Positions 45,156-54,343 of a stretch of 64,000 nt of DNA are shown here, piece after piece. Made by a program: the position numbers and the translations under genes. Source of the DNA: Fuscovulum blasticum DSM 2131. Its GTDB lineage: Bacteria > Pseudomonadota > Alphaproteobacteria > Rhodobacterales > Rhodobacteraceae. The first letter of the stretch is position 1; each line of letters starts with the position of its first letter. The stretch is from contig NZ_PZKE01000005.1 of the NCBI RefSeq assembly GCF_003034965.1, forward strand, positions 124,001 through 188,000, given 5' to 3'. The notes beneath the pieces are model-generated. The model was not told the origin of the DNA, made no database searches, and was given only the letters and a program-made list of their open reading frames with translations.

Positions 45156-46073
45156 ATGCCCATCACCCTGCCCGAAACCCTGCCTGCGTTCGACGTTCTC
45201 CGAAAGGAAGGCGTCAGCGTCATGTCGCCCGAACGCGCGGCCCGGCAGGACATCCGCCCGCTGCGCATCGGCCTGCTGAACCTGATGCCGAAGAAGATCC
45301 AGACCGAGAACCAGTTTGCCCGGCTGATCGGCGCCACGCCGTTGCAGATCGACCTGCAACTGATCCGCATGACCGAACATCAGACCAGGAACACCGCCGC
45401 AGAGCATATGGCGACCTTCTACCGCCCGTTTCAGGAGGTGAAGCACGAGAAGTTCGACGGCCTGATCATTACCGGCGCCCCGATCGAGCATCTGCCCTTC
45501 GAGCAGGTCACCTATTGGGACGAACTGCGCGAGGTGATGGACTGGACCCAGACCCATGTCCATTCCACCTTCGGCGTCTGCTGGGGCGGCATGGCAATGA
45601 TCTACCACTTCCATGGCGTGCAGAAACACATGCTGCCCGCCAAGGCCTTCGGCTGCTTCCGCCACCAGAATCTTGCCCCCACCTCGCCGCTGCTGCGCGG
45701 GTTTTCGGATGATTTCGTGATTCCGGTCAGCCGTTGGACCGAGATGCGCCAGTCGGAAATCGACGCCGCCCCCGGTCTGCGCACCCTTCTGGGCAGCGCC
45801 GAGACCGGGCCCTGCCTGGTGGACGATACCGGGCATCGCGCGCTGTATATCTTCAACCACTTCGAATATGACAGCGACACGCTGAAACAGGAATATGATC
45901 GCGACGTGGCCAATGCCACGCCGATCAACGTGCCGCTGAACTACTATCCCGACGATGATCCTACGCGCCGCCCCCTGAACAGATGGCGGTCACATGCACA
46001 TCTGCTGTATGGAAACTGGATCAACGAAATCTATCAGACAACGCCCTATGACATTGACAAGATTGGCCTTTAG
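45156..46073 (+). CDS. metA: Homoserine O-acyltransferase, predicted acetyl-CoA type
   Basis: First committed step of methionine synthesis, acylating homoserine. The 305-residue MetA-family product has the nucleophile Cys in [17 protein letters not shown] and the catalytic His/Glu in [18 protein letters not shown]. In the acyl-CoA specificity loop it reads [17 protein letters not shown]: the residue after API is Glu, as in acetyl-CoA-using members, where the E. coli succinyl enzyme has Gly. So the activity is predicted to be O-acetyltransferase (MetAA). Start ATG 45156 ([13 protein letters not shown]) follows AAGGA. Confidence 0.93.
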   Translation: MPITLPETLPAFDVLRKEGVSVMSPERAARQDIRPLRIGLLNLMPKKIQTENQFARLIGATPLQIDLQLIRMTEHQTRNTAAEHMATFYRPFQEVKHEKFDGLIITGAPIEHLPFEQVTYWDELREVMDWTQTHVHSTFGVCWGGMAMIYHFHGVQKHMLPAKAFGCFRHQNLAPTSPLLRGFSDDFVIPVSRWTEMRQSEIDAAPGLRTLLGSAETGPCLVDDTGHRALYIFNHFEYDSDTLKQEYDRDVANATPINVPLNYYPDDDPTRRPLNRWRSHAHLLYGNWINEIYQTTPYDIDKIGL

Positions 46074-47007
46074 CGGCGCCATTGGCGCGGTTGGGGCGGG
46101 CGTCCTGACCGCCGCTACCACCCTCCGCCTCCGCGCCCGCGACCAGCGCGCCCTGCTGGCCCACCCGCCGGAGGGCCGGCTGCTGACGGTCAACGGGTTG
46201 CAGGTTCATGCGGTGGAACGCGGGCGTGGCCCCGATCTGCTGCTGATCCATGGCGCCTCCGGCTCATCGCGTGATTTCACCTTCTCGCTGCTGGACCGCC
46301 TGGCGCAGGATTTCCGCGTCATCGCGTTTGACCGGCCCGGCCTTGGCCATTCCGACCCGCTGCCGGGCGGCGACGCCAGCATCGCAGGCCAGATCGCGGT
46401 GCTGAAAGCCGCAGCTGACCAGTTGGGTGTGACCAACCCTGTGCTGGTGGGCCAAAGCTATGGCGGCACCGTGGCAACCGCCTGGGCGTTGCAGCATCCG
46501 GCCGCCGCGCTGGTCACGCTGGCCGCGCCTTCGCTGCCCTGGCCCGGGCATCTGGATGTCTGGTATCGCCTGACCGCCCGGCCGGTGCCGCGTGCGCTGC
46601 TGGTCCCGCTCGCCTCGGCCTGGGTGCCGGACGGCTATGTCCAGCGCCAGATCGACGCCGTCTTTGCCCCGGCCCATGCTCCGGCAGGTTATCTTGACCA
46701 CCTTGGCACCGACCTGACGCTGCGCCACAGCCAGCTTGCGGCCAATGTGGCCCAGATCAATGCGCTGCGCGACCAGATCGTCGCGATGGAGCCGCGCTAT
46801 CCCGGCCTGACCCTGCCGATCGAGATGGTTCACGGCACCGCCGATACCATCGTGCCGCTCTCCATCCACTCCGGCCCGCTGGCCCCGCGCCTGCCATCGG
46901 CCAGGCTGACGGTGATTGAGGGCGCCGGCCACATGCCGCACCACACCCACCCGCAGGTGGTGCTGGATGCCATCGCCCGCGCCGCCACCCGCGCCGGATT
47001 GCGATAG
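46048..47007 (+). CDS. Alpha/beta hydrolase with N-terminal membrane anchor
   Basis: A 319-residue serine hydrolase. From ATG 46048 the N-terminus [20 protein letters not shown] is a signal anchor, placing the enzyme at the membrane or periplasm. Catalytic parts are oxyanion loop [10 protein letters not shown], nucleophile GQSYGGTVA, acid Asp in [11 protein letters not shown] and His in EGAGHMPHH. The start overlaps the metA 3' end by 26 bases. Substrate unknown; epoxide-hydrolase or haloperoxidase-like esterases have this pattern. Confidence 0.82.
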   Translation: MTLTRLAFSGAIGAVGAGVLTAATTLRLRARDQRALLAHPPEGRLLTVNGLQVHAVERGRGPDLLLIHGASGSSRDFTFSLLDRLAQDFRVIAFDRPGLGHSDPLPGGDASIAGQIAVLKAAADQLGVTNPVLVGQSYGGTVATAWALQHPAAALVTLAAPSLPWPGHLDVWYRLTARPVPRALLVPLASAWVPDGYVQRQIDAVFAPAHAPAGYLDHLGTDLTLRHSQLAANVAQINALRDQIVAMEPRYPGLTLPIEMVHGTADTIVPLSIHSGPLAPRLPSARLTVIEGAGHMPHHTHPQVVLDAIARAATRAGLR

Positions 47008-47048
47008 GCACGCGCCCCCGCCATACTGCCGGAAAAGGGAGACATGCC

Positions 47049-47921
47049 ATGGACCTGCCGTTCGACGGTGCAATCAGCCGCTACTTCAAGGAAGGCGCCC
47101 CGAAAGAGGTGCGCAAGACCATTGAAAAGGCCGGCAAGGACGACATCCTGACCAAGTCCTACCCCTACAAGACCGACCTCAAGGGCAAGGATTACATCGC
47201 CCAGATGGACCGGCTGCAGATCGAACTTGCCAAGATGCAGAACGGGCTCAAGATCAGCGGCCAGCGTCTGATGGTGGTCTTCGAGGGCCGCGATGCCGCC
47301 GGAAAGGGCGGCACGATCAAGGCGGTAACAGAAAACCTGAACCCGCGCTCGGCCTATGTCGTGGCCCTTCCCAAGCCGACCGAACGCGAATCCCAGCAAT
47401 GGTATTTCCAGCGCTATGTCGACTGGTTCCCCGCCAAGGGTGAAATCGCACTTTATGACCGTAGCTGGTACAACCGCGCCATGATCGAACATGTCTTCGG
47501 CTTCTGCAAAGCCGAGGACCGCGCCCGCTTCTTCCGGCAATTGCCCGAGTTCGAACAGATGATCGTCGATGAAGGCATCATCCTGCTGAAGATCTGGCTG
47601 GAGGTCGGGCGGGCCGAGCAGCTCAAGCGCTTCCTTGACCGCGAGGGCGACCTGCTCAAGCAATGGAAGCTCAGCCAGATCGACGTGGACGGGCTGGCCA
47701 AATGGGATGACTATTGCAAGGCCATCGACGAGACGATGGACAAGACCAGCTTCAAGCACACGCCCTGGACGGTGATCCTGTCTGACGACAAGAAGCGCGC
47801 CCGTATCGCGGCGATCCAGACCATTCTTGGCGCCGTCGATTACAAGGGCAAGGACAAGGACGCCATCGGCAAGATCGACGGCAAGATCTGCGGTGGCCCG
47901 GACCTGCGGCCCAAGGACTGA
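47049..47921 (+). CDS. ppk2: Polyphosphate kinase 2
   Basis: Transfers phosphate between polyphosphate and nucleoside diphosphates. The 290-residue product is a single-domain PPK2 with Walker [17 protein letters not shown] and the second motif [19 protein letters not shown]; the lid sequence is [20 protein letters not shown]. Start ATG 47049 ([16 protein letters not shown]) follows AAAAGGGAG. The TetR gene starts two bases after its stop, so both are co-transcribed. Confidence 0.94.
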   Translation: MDLPFDGAISRYFKEGAPKEVRKTIEKAGKDDILTKSYPYKTDLKGKDYIAQMDRLQIELAKMQNGLKISGQRLMVVFEGRDAAGKGGTIKAVTENLNPRSAYVVALPKPTERESQQWYFQRYVDWFPAKGEIALYDRSWYNRAMIEHVFGFCKAEDRARFFRQLPEFEQMIVDEGIILLKIWLEVGRAEQLKRFLDREGDLLKQWKLSQIDVDGLAKWDDYCKAIDETMDKTSFKHTPWTVILSDDKKRARIAAIQTILGAVDYKGKDKDAIGKIDGKICGGPDLRPKD

Positions 47922-47923
47922 CG

Positions 47924-48535
47924 GTGAAACGCGGCTATCACCACGGCAACCTGCGTCAGGCGCTGGTCGAGGCGGCATTGGCGCTGATCGCGGAAAAGGG
48001 GCCGCAGGGCTTTACCCTGTCCGAGGCGGCCAAGGCGGCGGATGTCACGCCGGCCGCCGTCTATCGCCACTTCACAGGCCGTGACGAGCTGCTGGCCGAG
48101 GTGGCCCGGCAGGGGTTCGATATCTTCGCCGCCCTGCTGGAATACGCCCATGACGACGGCCGCCCCACCCCGATGGCCGCCTTCGAATCCACCGGCCGCG
48201 CCTATCTGGCATTTGCCCGCAAGTATCCCGGTCATTATCAGGCGATGTTCGAAAGCGGCCTGCAGCCGGGCAATCATCCCGATCTGGCAGTGGTTTCCTC
48301 CAAGGCCCGCGCCATCATGGAACGCGCCGCCGAAACCCTGCTGACCACCCTGCCCGCCGACCGCCGGCCCCCCGCCCGCATGGTGGCGGCGCATGTCTGG
48401 GCGGCAAGCCACGGTGTTGTCGAACTGTTCCTGCGCGGCAACGGCGGCCCGCAACCCTGGCCGCCAGAAGACCTGCTGGAATCCGCCATTGGCATCTACC
48501 TGCGTGGCCTTGGCGTCCTGCCTGCGGATCGTTGA
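47924..48535 (+). CDS. TetR-family regulator with TetR_C_33-like domain
   Basis: A 203-residue regulator starting with GTG (KRGYHHGNLRQALVEAALAL), two bases after ppk2, so translation is probably coupled. The helix-turn-helix is LSEAAKAADVTPAAVYRHFT with GRDELLAEV following. The YHHGNLRQAL opening is typical of a widespread TetR subgroup. The ligand is unknown and no clear operator is visible nearby. Confidence 0.87.
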   Translation: MKRGYHHGNLRQALVEAALALIAEKGPQGFTLSEAAKAADVTPAAVYRHFTGRDELLAEVARQGFDIFAALLEYAHDDGRPTPMAAFESTGRAYLAFARKYPGHYQAMFESGLQPGNHPDLAVVSSKARAIMERAAETLLTTLPADRRPPARMVAAHVWAASHGVVELFLRGNGGPQPWPPEDLLESAIGIYLRGLGVLPADR

Positions 48536-48540
48536 ACACG

Positions 48541-48572
48541 TTTCATCGTCGGCAAATATCCCCGCCGGAGGC
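48541..48572 (-). repeat. GGATATTTG intergenic element
   Basis: On the minus strand it reads GCCTCCGGCGGGGATATTTG followed by CCGACGATGAAA, the form of a common Rhodobacteraceae intergenic element and similar to 35760-35783. It follows the TetR gene. Confidence 0.5.
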
Positions 48573-48630
48573 ACGCCCCCCGAGCAGGTTGTCGCGCGCC
48601 TTGCGCGCGACAGAGGCGAGAGACAATCGC

Positions 48631-48651
48631 GCGGCCGCATCTTGCGGCCGC
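48631..48651. terminator. Terminator between tetR and potG-like gene
   Basis: GCGGCCGCA/TGCGGCCGC perfect 9-bp arms with a 3-base loop; ACGATTTT follows on the plus strand. Sits 10 bases from the convergent ABC ATPase stop and probably serves both directions. Confidence 0.65.
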
Positions 48652-48661
48652 ACGATTTTCC

Positions 48662-49762
48662 TCAGCGGAACAGGACCAGCGCCTCGGGGCTCCAGGCGAC
48701 GCGCACTTTCGTGCCCACGTCCAGAACCGGGCGGCCCGGCACGTTTCGCATCGACAGCCGCACCTCGACATCGGTGCCGCCGAGATAGACATCGTAATAG
48801 GTCATGTCGCCGAAGTAGATCACCTCGTCGATCACACCGTCGGTCTCGCGATCATTCGCGGACTGGCCGGGATAAAGCAGCGTCAGCGTCTCGGGCCGCA
48901 GGCCGACGACCGGGGTTTCCCCCTTCGCCGGCGGGGCCTGATGGATGTCCAGCGCGACCTTGCCCAGCCCCTTGGCATCAACCTCGACCTTGTCGCCCGA
49001 TTCCGACAGGATCGTGCAGGGGATGAAGTTCATCGTGCCGATGAAATCCGCCACCTTCTTGGAATTGGGCCGGCGATACAGCGTCTCGGGATCGGCCAGT
49101 TGCGCAATCTCACCCTCGAACATCACCGCGATCCGGTCCGACATGACCAGCGCCTCTTCCTGGTCATGGGTGACCAGAATGAAGGTGATGCCGACCTGAC
49201 GTTGCAGCTTGATCAACTCAACCTGCATATGTTCGCGCATCTTCTTGTCCAGCGCGCTGAGCGGTTCATCCAGCAGCAGCACCTTGGGCTTCAGGATCAG
49301 CGCCCGCGCCAGCGCAACCCGCTGCCGCTGCCCGCCCGACAGCGCATGTGCCGCCCGCTTGCCATAGCCCTTGAGGCCGACCATCTCCAGCGCCTCGTCC
49401 ACGGCCTTGGCCTTTTCGGCCTTGGATCGCGGGTCGCGGCGCAGGCCGAAGCCGACGTTCTCTTCCACGCTCATATGCGGGAAGATGGCGTAGCTCTGGA
49501 ACACCATGTTGGTCGGCCGGACGTTGGCAGGCACATCGGCCATGCTCTTGCCGTCGATCATCACCACGCCGGACGAGATGTCCTCGAAGCCTGCGATGGT
49601 GCGCAGAAGCGTGGTCTTGCCACAGCCGGACGGCCCCAGCAGCGAGAAGAACTCGCCCGCCTTGATGGTGCCATTGATGCCCCGCAGCGCATGGTAGTCG
49701 CCATAGTATTTATGGACGTCCTTGAACTCGATCATCGTGGGTTTGTCGGCGGAAAACGTCAC
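48662..49762 (-). CDS. Polyamine-type ABC transporter ATPase (PotA/PotG family)
   Basis: A 366-residue importer ATPase with C-terminal TOBE domain. Walker A GPSGCGKTTLLRTIAGFED, signature ALSGGQRQRVALARAL, Walker B VLLLDEPLSALD. The TOBE part reads VVGLRPETLTLLYPG. Start ATG 49762 is supported by ATGA overlap with the permease stop; an internal ATG at 49735 is possible. Takes spermidine/putrescine or a related compound according to family; the specificity protein is not encoded nearby. Confidence 0.9.
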   Translation of the reverse strand: MTFSADKPTMIEFKDVHKYYGDYHALRGINGTIKAGEFFSLLGPSGCGKTTLLRTIAGFEDISSGVVMIDGKSMADVPANVRPTNMVFQSYAIFPHMSVEENVGFGLRRDPRSKAEKAKAVDEALEMVGLKGYGKRAAHALSGGQRQRVALARALILKPKVLLLDEPLSALDKKMREHMQVELIKLQRQVGITFILVTHDQEEALVMSDRIAVMFEGEIAQLADPETLYRRPNSKKVADFIGTMNFIPCTILSESGDKVEVDAKGLGKVALDIHQAPPAKGETPVVGLRPETLTLLYPGQSANDRETDGVIDEVIYFGDMTYYDVYLGGTDVEVRLSMRNVPGRPVLDVGTKVRVAWSPEALVLFR

Positions 49763-50568
49763 AGGAAACCTCCGGAGTCCTTGCCACCCACGCGGGCAAC
49801 GCCCCGGCGGCGGAAATATTCAGCGATTGTCAGAAGCAGGATCGACATGGCGACAAGGCATGTCCCCAGGGCCAGAACCATCGGCACCTTCGCCGGGAAC
49901 CGGAACTGGCCGTAGATATAGACCGACAGCGCGGTGTCGTTGCCGCCAAGGAAGTTGGCGATGATGTATTCGTCGATCGAGATGGTGAACGAAATCAGGA
50001 AGGACGAGATGATCCCCGGCATCACCAGCGGCAGCGTGATCAGCCGGAACGACGAGATCGGGGTTTCGCCCAGGTCCAGCGCCGCCTCCTCGAAGGACAC
50101 GTCGATGCTCTGGAACGCGGCCGTCATGATGGTGACCGAGAAGGGCAGCGTGATCAGCACATGGCCCAGGATCACGGTGAACCACATCTGCGGCGCGCCC
50201 AGCCAGATCAGCACGATCAGCATCGACATCGCGATGATGATCTCGGGCAGCACCAGCGGCAGCAGGATCAGCCCCATCACGCCGGGCTTGCCCGGCCAGC
50301 GGTAGCGCACCGCCGCCCGTGCCGCCATGACACCAAGCGCGGTGGCGATCACCGCCGTCGAAAGCGAGATCTGAAGGCTGGTGCGCAACGCGCGCCACAG
50401 CGCCTGATCGGCCATCATTTCCGAGAACCACTTGGTGGTGAAGCCCGACAGCGGGAACGACACGACGGTGGCGTTGTTGAAGGCAAACAGCGGCAGGATC
50501 AGGATCGGGCCGTAGAGGAACACCAGATACAGGATCGCATAGCTGCGCAGACCGGGAGCTGATTTCAT
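49759..50568 (-). CDS. Polyamine-type ABC transporter permease (PotC/PotI family)
   Basis: A 269-residue inner membrane permease with six helices. The EAA coupling loop is visible as EEAALDLGETPISSFRLITL then PLVMPGIISSF. The signature for this family's end is FTISIDEYIIANFLGGNDTA. Its ATG overlaps the stop of the other permease by ATGA and its own stop overlaps the ATPase start, so all three are one operon. Confidence 0.9.
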   Translation of the reverse strand: MKSAPGLRSYAILYLVFLYGPILILPLFAFNNATVVSFPLSGFTTKWFSEMMADQALWRALRTSLQISLSTAVIATALGVMAARAAVRYRWPGKPGVMGLILLPLVLPEIIIAMSMLIVLIWLGAPQMWFTVILGHVLITLPFSVTIMTAAFQSIDVSFEEAALDLGETPISSFRLITLPLVMPGIISSFLISFTISIDEYIIANFLGGNDTALSVYIYGQFRFPAKVPMVLALGTCLVAMSILLLTIAEYFRRRGVARVGGKDSGGFL

Positions 50569-51458
50569 TTCTTGCTCCCGATGAAGCGGCGGTTGAGCAG
50601 GACAAACAGGATGCTGATCACAGCGACCGTCGCCATGGCCGTTACGGCAACCGCCGAACCCATGGCATGGTCGCGCTTCTTCAGCATCTCGACCTCGACA
50701 AGGTTGGCGATCATCGGGGTGGTCGAACCGCCCATCAGCTTGGCGGTCACATAGTCGCCGACCACCGGGATGAACACGATCAGCACCGCCGCCATCACGC
50801 CGGGCATCGACAGCGGCAGCGTCACCCGCAGGAAGGTGGTCCAGCGCGTTTCGCCCAGATCCTGCCCCGCCTCGAGCAGCGAGCGGTCAACCTTTTCCAG
50901 CGCGACAAAGATCGGCAACACGGCAAAGGGGGCAAAGGCATGGCTCAGGGTGATGGTGATGGCCAGCGCCCCGTTCGACAGCAGGTTCATCGGTTCGATT
51001 CCGAAGATGCCGACGAAGTTGTCGAAGATACCGTTGTAGCCAAGAATCGTGCGCCACAGGGCAAGACGGATGATGTAGCTGGTCCAGAACGGGATGGTGA
51101 TCAGGAAGATCCACAGCGCCTTTTTCGAAGGTGCCACATAGAAGCTGACGAAATAGGCAATGGGATAGGCCATCAGCACGGTTGCCAGCGTGACGCAGAC
51201 CGCGATGATCAGCGAGCGCAGCAGAACGACCCGATAGATCGGCTCGGACAGCACACGGGCAAAATTTTCGAAGGTAAAGTAGAGCTTCTCGGCATCGCCC
51301 GGCGCCAGCGGCACCCGCGCACGGCCGCCTTCAAGCCCGGCGAAGGACAGCCCGACGATGACGATGAACGGCACCGCAAGGGCAAGCAAGGTGTAAAGGA
51401 ATGGCGGAGAAACAAGCGCCCAGCCTGCCCGCTTCTCGGCCTCGATCGAGTTCGCCAT
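50565..51458 (-). CDS. Polyamine-type ABC transporter permease (PotB/PotH family)
   Basis: A 297-residue permease. Start ATG 51458 (MANSIEAEKRAGWAL) follows AGGGGGGG; an ATG 45 bases upstream is less likely. The EAA loop reads LEAGQDLGETRWTTFLRVTL then PLSMPGVMAAV. First gene of the importer operon. No periplasmic binding protein precedes it, where potF or potD would be expected. Confidence 0.9.
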   Translation of the reverse strand: MANSIEAEKRAGWALVSPPFLYTLLALAVPFIVIVGLSFAGLEGGRARVPLAPGDAEKLYFTFENFARVLSEPIYRVVLLRSLIIAVCVTLATVLMAYPIAYFVSFYVAPSKKALWIFLITIPFWTSYIIRLALWRTILGYNGIFDNFVGIFGIEPMNLLSNGALAITITLSHAFAPFAVLPIFVALEKVDRSLLEAGQDLGETRWTTFLRVTLPLSMPGVMAAVLIVFIPVVGDYVTAKLMGGSTTPMIANLVEVEMLKKRDHAMGSAVAVTAMATVAVISILFVLLNRRFIGSKK

Positions 51459-51565
51459 TACCCCCCCTACTGTACTGGCCCTTGCGGCCCTTGGTTTGAT
51501 CAAATCCTGACGCCGGAAATTCGACTTTGCAACGGTGTTTTGCGGACAGACCGTGCAATAGCAAA

Positions 51566-51585
51566 GGGGCGGCTCAGGCCGCCCC
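51566..51585 (-). terminator. Hairpin after small hypothetical gene
   Basis: GGGGCGGC/GCCGCCCC arms around TCAG, followed on the minus strand by TTTGCTATT; ends the small gene at 51609 and separates it from the importer operon. Confidence 0.6.
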
Positions 51586-51608
51586 CTGTATAACCGCTTG
51601 AATGACGA

Positions 51609-51869
51609 TCAGCCTGCGATTTTTTCGATGGCGATCGCCCGTTTTTTCAGCTCGTCATAAAGCGTCGGCACGATGCGATGGCTGCCCACCGCCACCCGCA
51701 GCGCATCGGACAGGCGGGCTTCGCTGGCCTCAAGCCCGGCCACGCGCCAGACCATGCGGCGGGTCACGCCGTCATCATAGACAATTTCGGTGGCTCCGGC
51801 GCGTGTCTTGCGCCAGCCAAGAAAATCTGCACCGCCATGCGGGGCGTGGAAAGACGCCTGTTGTCCCAT
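51609..51869 (-). CDS. Small conserved-looking hypothetical protein
   Basis: An 86-residue protein from ATG 51869 (MGQQASFHAPHGGADFLGW); a GTG six bases upstream would add two residues. Sequence has alternating basic and hydrophobic residues (KTRAGATEIVYDDGVTRRMV) suggesting a small beta-barrel followed by a helix (TLYDELKKRAIAIEKIAG). No motif or family recognised. Flanked by a hairpin downstream and upstream of the importer operon, apparently as its own unit. Confidence 0.55.
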   Translation of the reverse strand: MGQQASFHAPHGGADFLGWRKTRAGATEIVYDDGVTRRMVWRVAGLEASEARLSDALRVAVGSHRIVPTLYDELKKRAIAIEKIAG

Positions 51870-52007
51870 GATCACTCACTTTACTGCTCATCGCCCGTTC
51901 GGACTGTTGTTTGGTTGATCATGCGGGTGCCCGACCGTGCCGGTCAACGGTCAAGGGCGCAATTCGGCGTGAGCGAGTCCTTGGCGCAACAGTCGGGCGG
52001 TGTCGGC

Positions 52008-53408
52008 CTAGACAGCCAGATCGCCGGGCGGATTTGCCAGAAGCTTCACAAGACGGTCGATGGCATCGGCATAAACCTCTTCCGGCAGGTTTCCGGCGAC
52101 CGCGATTCGCACCGCATTGGGCGCGCGGCCCCCGACCAGCGCATATTCATCGGCCGGGCGCACCAATACGCCCGCAGCCTCGGCGGCCCGTGTGAAGGCC
52201 GACGCCCGCCAGCCGCGCGGCAATCCCAGCCAGACGAAGGGAACACCGGGTTGCCAGGCCAGATCAAAGGCGCCCAGCCGGTTCACCAGGGCTTGCAGGC
52301 GCTGCGCGAATTCGGCCTGCGCGCGGGCACGGATCGTTTCGGCAGCGCCGGTGCGGAACAGATGCAGGCACAGGTCGGAGACCGGACGCGACAGCGCAAA
52401 ATAGCCATGTTGCGCCGCAAGACGCCCCGCCTCACCCATGCCGGCGGGGCAGACCACATAGCCGAACCGCAGCGCGGCCGAAATGGTCTTGGACAGGCCG
52501 CCGACATGCCACACCCGTTCCGGCGCCAGGGCGCGAAGGCTGGGAATGTTGCTTTCCGCCACCGAATAGCAATCGTCCTCAAGGATCTGCAGGTCGAAGG
52601 CGCGGGCGATCCGGGCCAGATCGGCCCGCCGTTCCAGCGGCATCCGCCCTGTGGTCGGGTTCTGCGCCTCGGTCGTCAGGCACAACACCTGCGGACCGTG
52701 GCGGCGGCAGGCGGCCTCCAGCGCCTCGGGCACGACGCCGTGGCGGTCGATCTCGACTCCCACCACCTCGGCCCGTGCCGCCCGCGCCGCCGAACGGAAG
52801 CCGGGATAGGCCAGTTCCTCGATCAGCACGACAGGCCGGTCGCCGCGCAGACAGCAATCGAAGATCAACCCGATGGCATTCTGCCCACCATGGGTCAGCG
52901 CCACATCGTCGGGGCCGATGGGGCCAAGGATCCGGTCGCCCAGCCAGCGCACGATTTCCGTCCGCAACGGCAATTCGGCGCGTTGCGAGGTGTAGTCCAG
53001 CCAGCCCTGCCCGGTGGTTTCCGCCATGGCGCGCAAGGCGGTGCGGAACGCTTCGGTCTGCCCCACCTCGGGCACTTGCGGCGGGCGCAGGTCCACCAGC
53101 CCGGTCGTGCCGCCCGAGACCCGCTCGGTGTAAAGCGGCTGCGTCGGCCCCAGCCGGGGCGAGGTCGAGGCGACAAAGGTGCCCCTGCCAACGGTTGCCT
53201 CAAGCAGACCTTCCTGCGTGGCCAGCGCATAGGCCCGCGCCACGGTGCCCGGCGTCATGTTCAGCCGCCAGGCCAGATCGCGCACGGTTGGAAGCTGTGT
53301 GCCCGCGGGCAGATGCCCGGCCCGGATCGCTTCGCGCAGGGCGCGGCTCAGGCCCTGGTATTTGGGCCCCGGAAAAGCCGCCAGGTCAGGTTTCCAATTT
53401 GTATCCAT
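52008..53408 (-). CDS. MocR-type GntR/aminotransferase-fold regulator
   Basis: A 466-residue chimeric regulator. The N-terminal GntR winged helix (LPTVRDLAWRLNMTPGTVAR then AYALATQEG) is fused to a type I aminotransferase domain; the PLP-binding Lys is in HVGGLSKTISAALRFG. From ATG 53408 (MDTNWKPDLAAFPGPKY); an ATG at 53432 would add eight residues. MocR proteins usually control a neighbouring gene and here the divergent gene encodes a DUF1127 peptide. TTGTATC-type repeats (53399 and 53473) flank the intergenic region. Confidence 0.88.
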   Translation of the reverse strand: MDTNWKPDLAAFPGPKYQGLSRALREAIRAGHLPAGTQLPTVRDLAWRLNMTPGTVARAYALATQEGLLEATVGRGTFVASTSPRLGPTQPLYTERVSGGTTGLVDLRPPQVPEVGQTEAFRTALRAMAETTGQGWLDYTSQRAELPLRTEIVRWLGDRILGPIGPDDVALTHGGQNAIGLIFDCCLRGDRPVVLIEELAYPGFRSAARAARAEVVGVEIDRHGVVPEALEAACRRHGPQVLCLTTEAQNPTTGRMPLERRADLARIARAFDLQILEDDCYSVAESNIPSLRALAPERVWHVGGLSKTISAALRFGYVVCPAGMGEAGRLAAQHGYFALSRPVSDLCLHLFRTGAAETIRARAQAEFAQRLQALVNRLGAFDLAWQPGVPFVWLGLPRGWRASAFTRAAEAAGVLVRPADEYALVGGRAPNAVRIAVAGNLPEEVYADAIDRLVKLLANPPGDLAV

Positions 53409-53486
53409 CACAAAGTATCTCTGGCGACTCATTCACGGACTTTGTTATAAAATTTGCAGCAGAGAAACAAGATTGTATCAATACAA
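53399..53486. promoter_or_regulatory. MocR/DUF1127 divergent control region
   Basis: The AT-rich gap holds the near-palindrome TTGTATCAATACAA (53473-53486) and a direct copy of its half, TTGTATCCAT (53399-53408), at the mocR start. The MocR family often binds direct repeats, so these are candidate operator halves. A TATAAC-like -10 for mocR lies between them. Confidence 0.45.
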
Positions 53487-53503
53487 AAAGGATGGAGGCC
53501 ACC

Positions 53504-53725
53504 GTGCCCCGCAGTTCAAGCCTCGCCCCTGCCCTGATCGCGCCCATGGCCCTGCCGCCGGCTTCGCGTCTGTTGGTCGGCCTTGCCCTGATCCTTGCCC
53601 GCTGGGACGACCGCGTCCGCAGCCGCCGCGCCCTTTCGAGGCTGGACACCCACATGCTGCGCGACATCGGGCTGACCGACGCCGCCCGGCAGGCCGAATG
53701 CCGCAAGCCGGCCTGGGCCGCCTGA
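53504..53725 (+). CDS. DUF1127 (YjiS-like) small protein
   Basis: A 73-residue peptide with the C-terminal DUF1127 pattern: LILARWDDRVRSRRALSRLD followed by THMLRDIGLTDAARQAEC. Start GTG at 53504 is chosen because GGAGG lies five bases upstream (53494-53498); the ATG at 53492 would put that Shine-Dalgarno inside the gene. DUF1127 proteins in alphaproteobacteria have been linked to RNA turnover and to phosphate or carbon metabolism. The downstream terminator is strong, so it is a single-gene transcript, likely controlled by the divergent MocR. Confidence 0.8.
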   Translation: MPRSSSLAPALIAPMALPPASRLLVGLALILARWDDRVRSRRALSRLDTHMLRDIGLTDAARQAECRKPAWAA

Positions 53726-53752
53726 AATTCCTTACGCTCCCCTGAGCGACTT

Positions 53753-53780
53753 CGGGCCGGGAAACCGGCCCGTTTTTTTT
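53753..53780 (+). terminator. Rho-independent terminator of DUF1127 gene
   Basis: CGGGCCGG/CCGGCCCG arms around GAAA, followed by eight T. Confidence 0.95.
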
Positions 53781-53804
53781 GGCCCGCCTTGGCCGCACAA
53801 AACA

Positions 53805-53830
53805 AAAGGCCCGCCTTACGGCGGGCCTTT
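53805..53830 (-). terminator. Rho-independent terminator of rpsI
   Basis: AAAGGCCCGCC/GGCGGGCCTTT arms with TTAC/GTAA loop, then TTTTGTTTTG on the minus strand, 22 bases after the rpsI stop. Confidence 0.92.
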
Positions 53831-53851
53831 CGTATGTCGGATCGGGGAAGA

Positions 53852-54340
53852 TCAGCGCTTCGAGAACTGGAAGCTGCGGCGAGCTTTCGGTTTGCCGTAC
53901 TTCTTGCGTTCCACGACGCGGCTGTCACGGGTCAGGAAGCCGGCCGCCTTGAGCGCAGCGCGCAGGGACGGTTCATAGACCTGAAGCGCCTTCGAGATGC
54001 CGTGCTTAACAGCACCGGCCTGGCCCGACAGACCGCCGCCGGTCACGGTGGCCATCACGTCGAACTGGCCCTCCACATTGGCAACCGTGAACGGCTGCTT
54101 GAGGATCATCTGCAGCACCGGACGGGCGAAATAGGCCGCCATGTCCTTGCCGTTGACGGTGACCTTGCCCGAACCGGGCTTGACCCAGACGCGGGCGATG
54201 GCGTCCTTGCGCTTGCCGGTGGCATAGCTGCGGCCGAACTTGTCGCGCACCGGGGCGCGCGGCGCGGCGGCCTCGGCCTCGACCGGGGCGGCGGCACCGA
54301 CGGCGGCCTTCAGATCGTCGAGAGACTTGATGTCGGCCAT
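53852..54340 (-). CDS. rpsI: 30S ribosomal protein S9
   Basis: A 162-residue S9, longer than E. coli's 130 because of an alphaproteobacterial N-terminal extension ([20 protein letters not shown]). Core signatures are [20 protein letters not shown] and [20 protein letters not shown], ending in the conserved tail [15 protein letters not shown] that reaches the ribosomal P site. Follows rplM with 3 bases between. Confidence 0.97.
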   Translation of the reverse strand: MADIKSLDDLKAAVGAAAPVEAEAAAPRAPVRDKFGRSYATGKRKDAIARVWVKPGSGKVTVNGKDMAAYFARPVLQMILKQPFTVANVEGQFDVMATVTGGGLSGQAGAVKHGISKALQVYEPSLRAALKAAGFLTRDSRVVERKKYGKPKARRSFQFSKR

Positions 54341-54343
54341 GGT

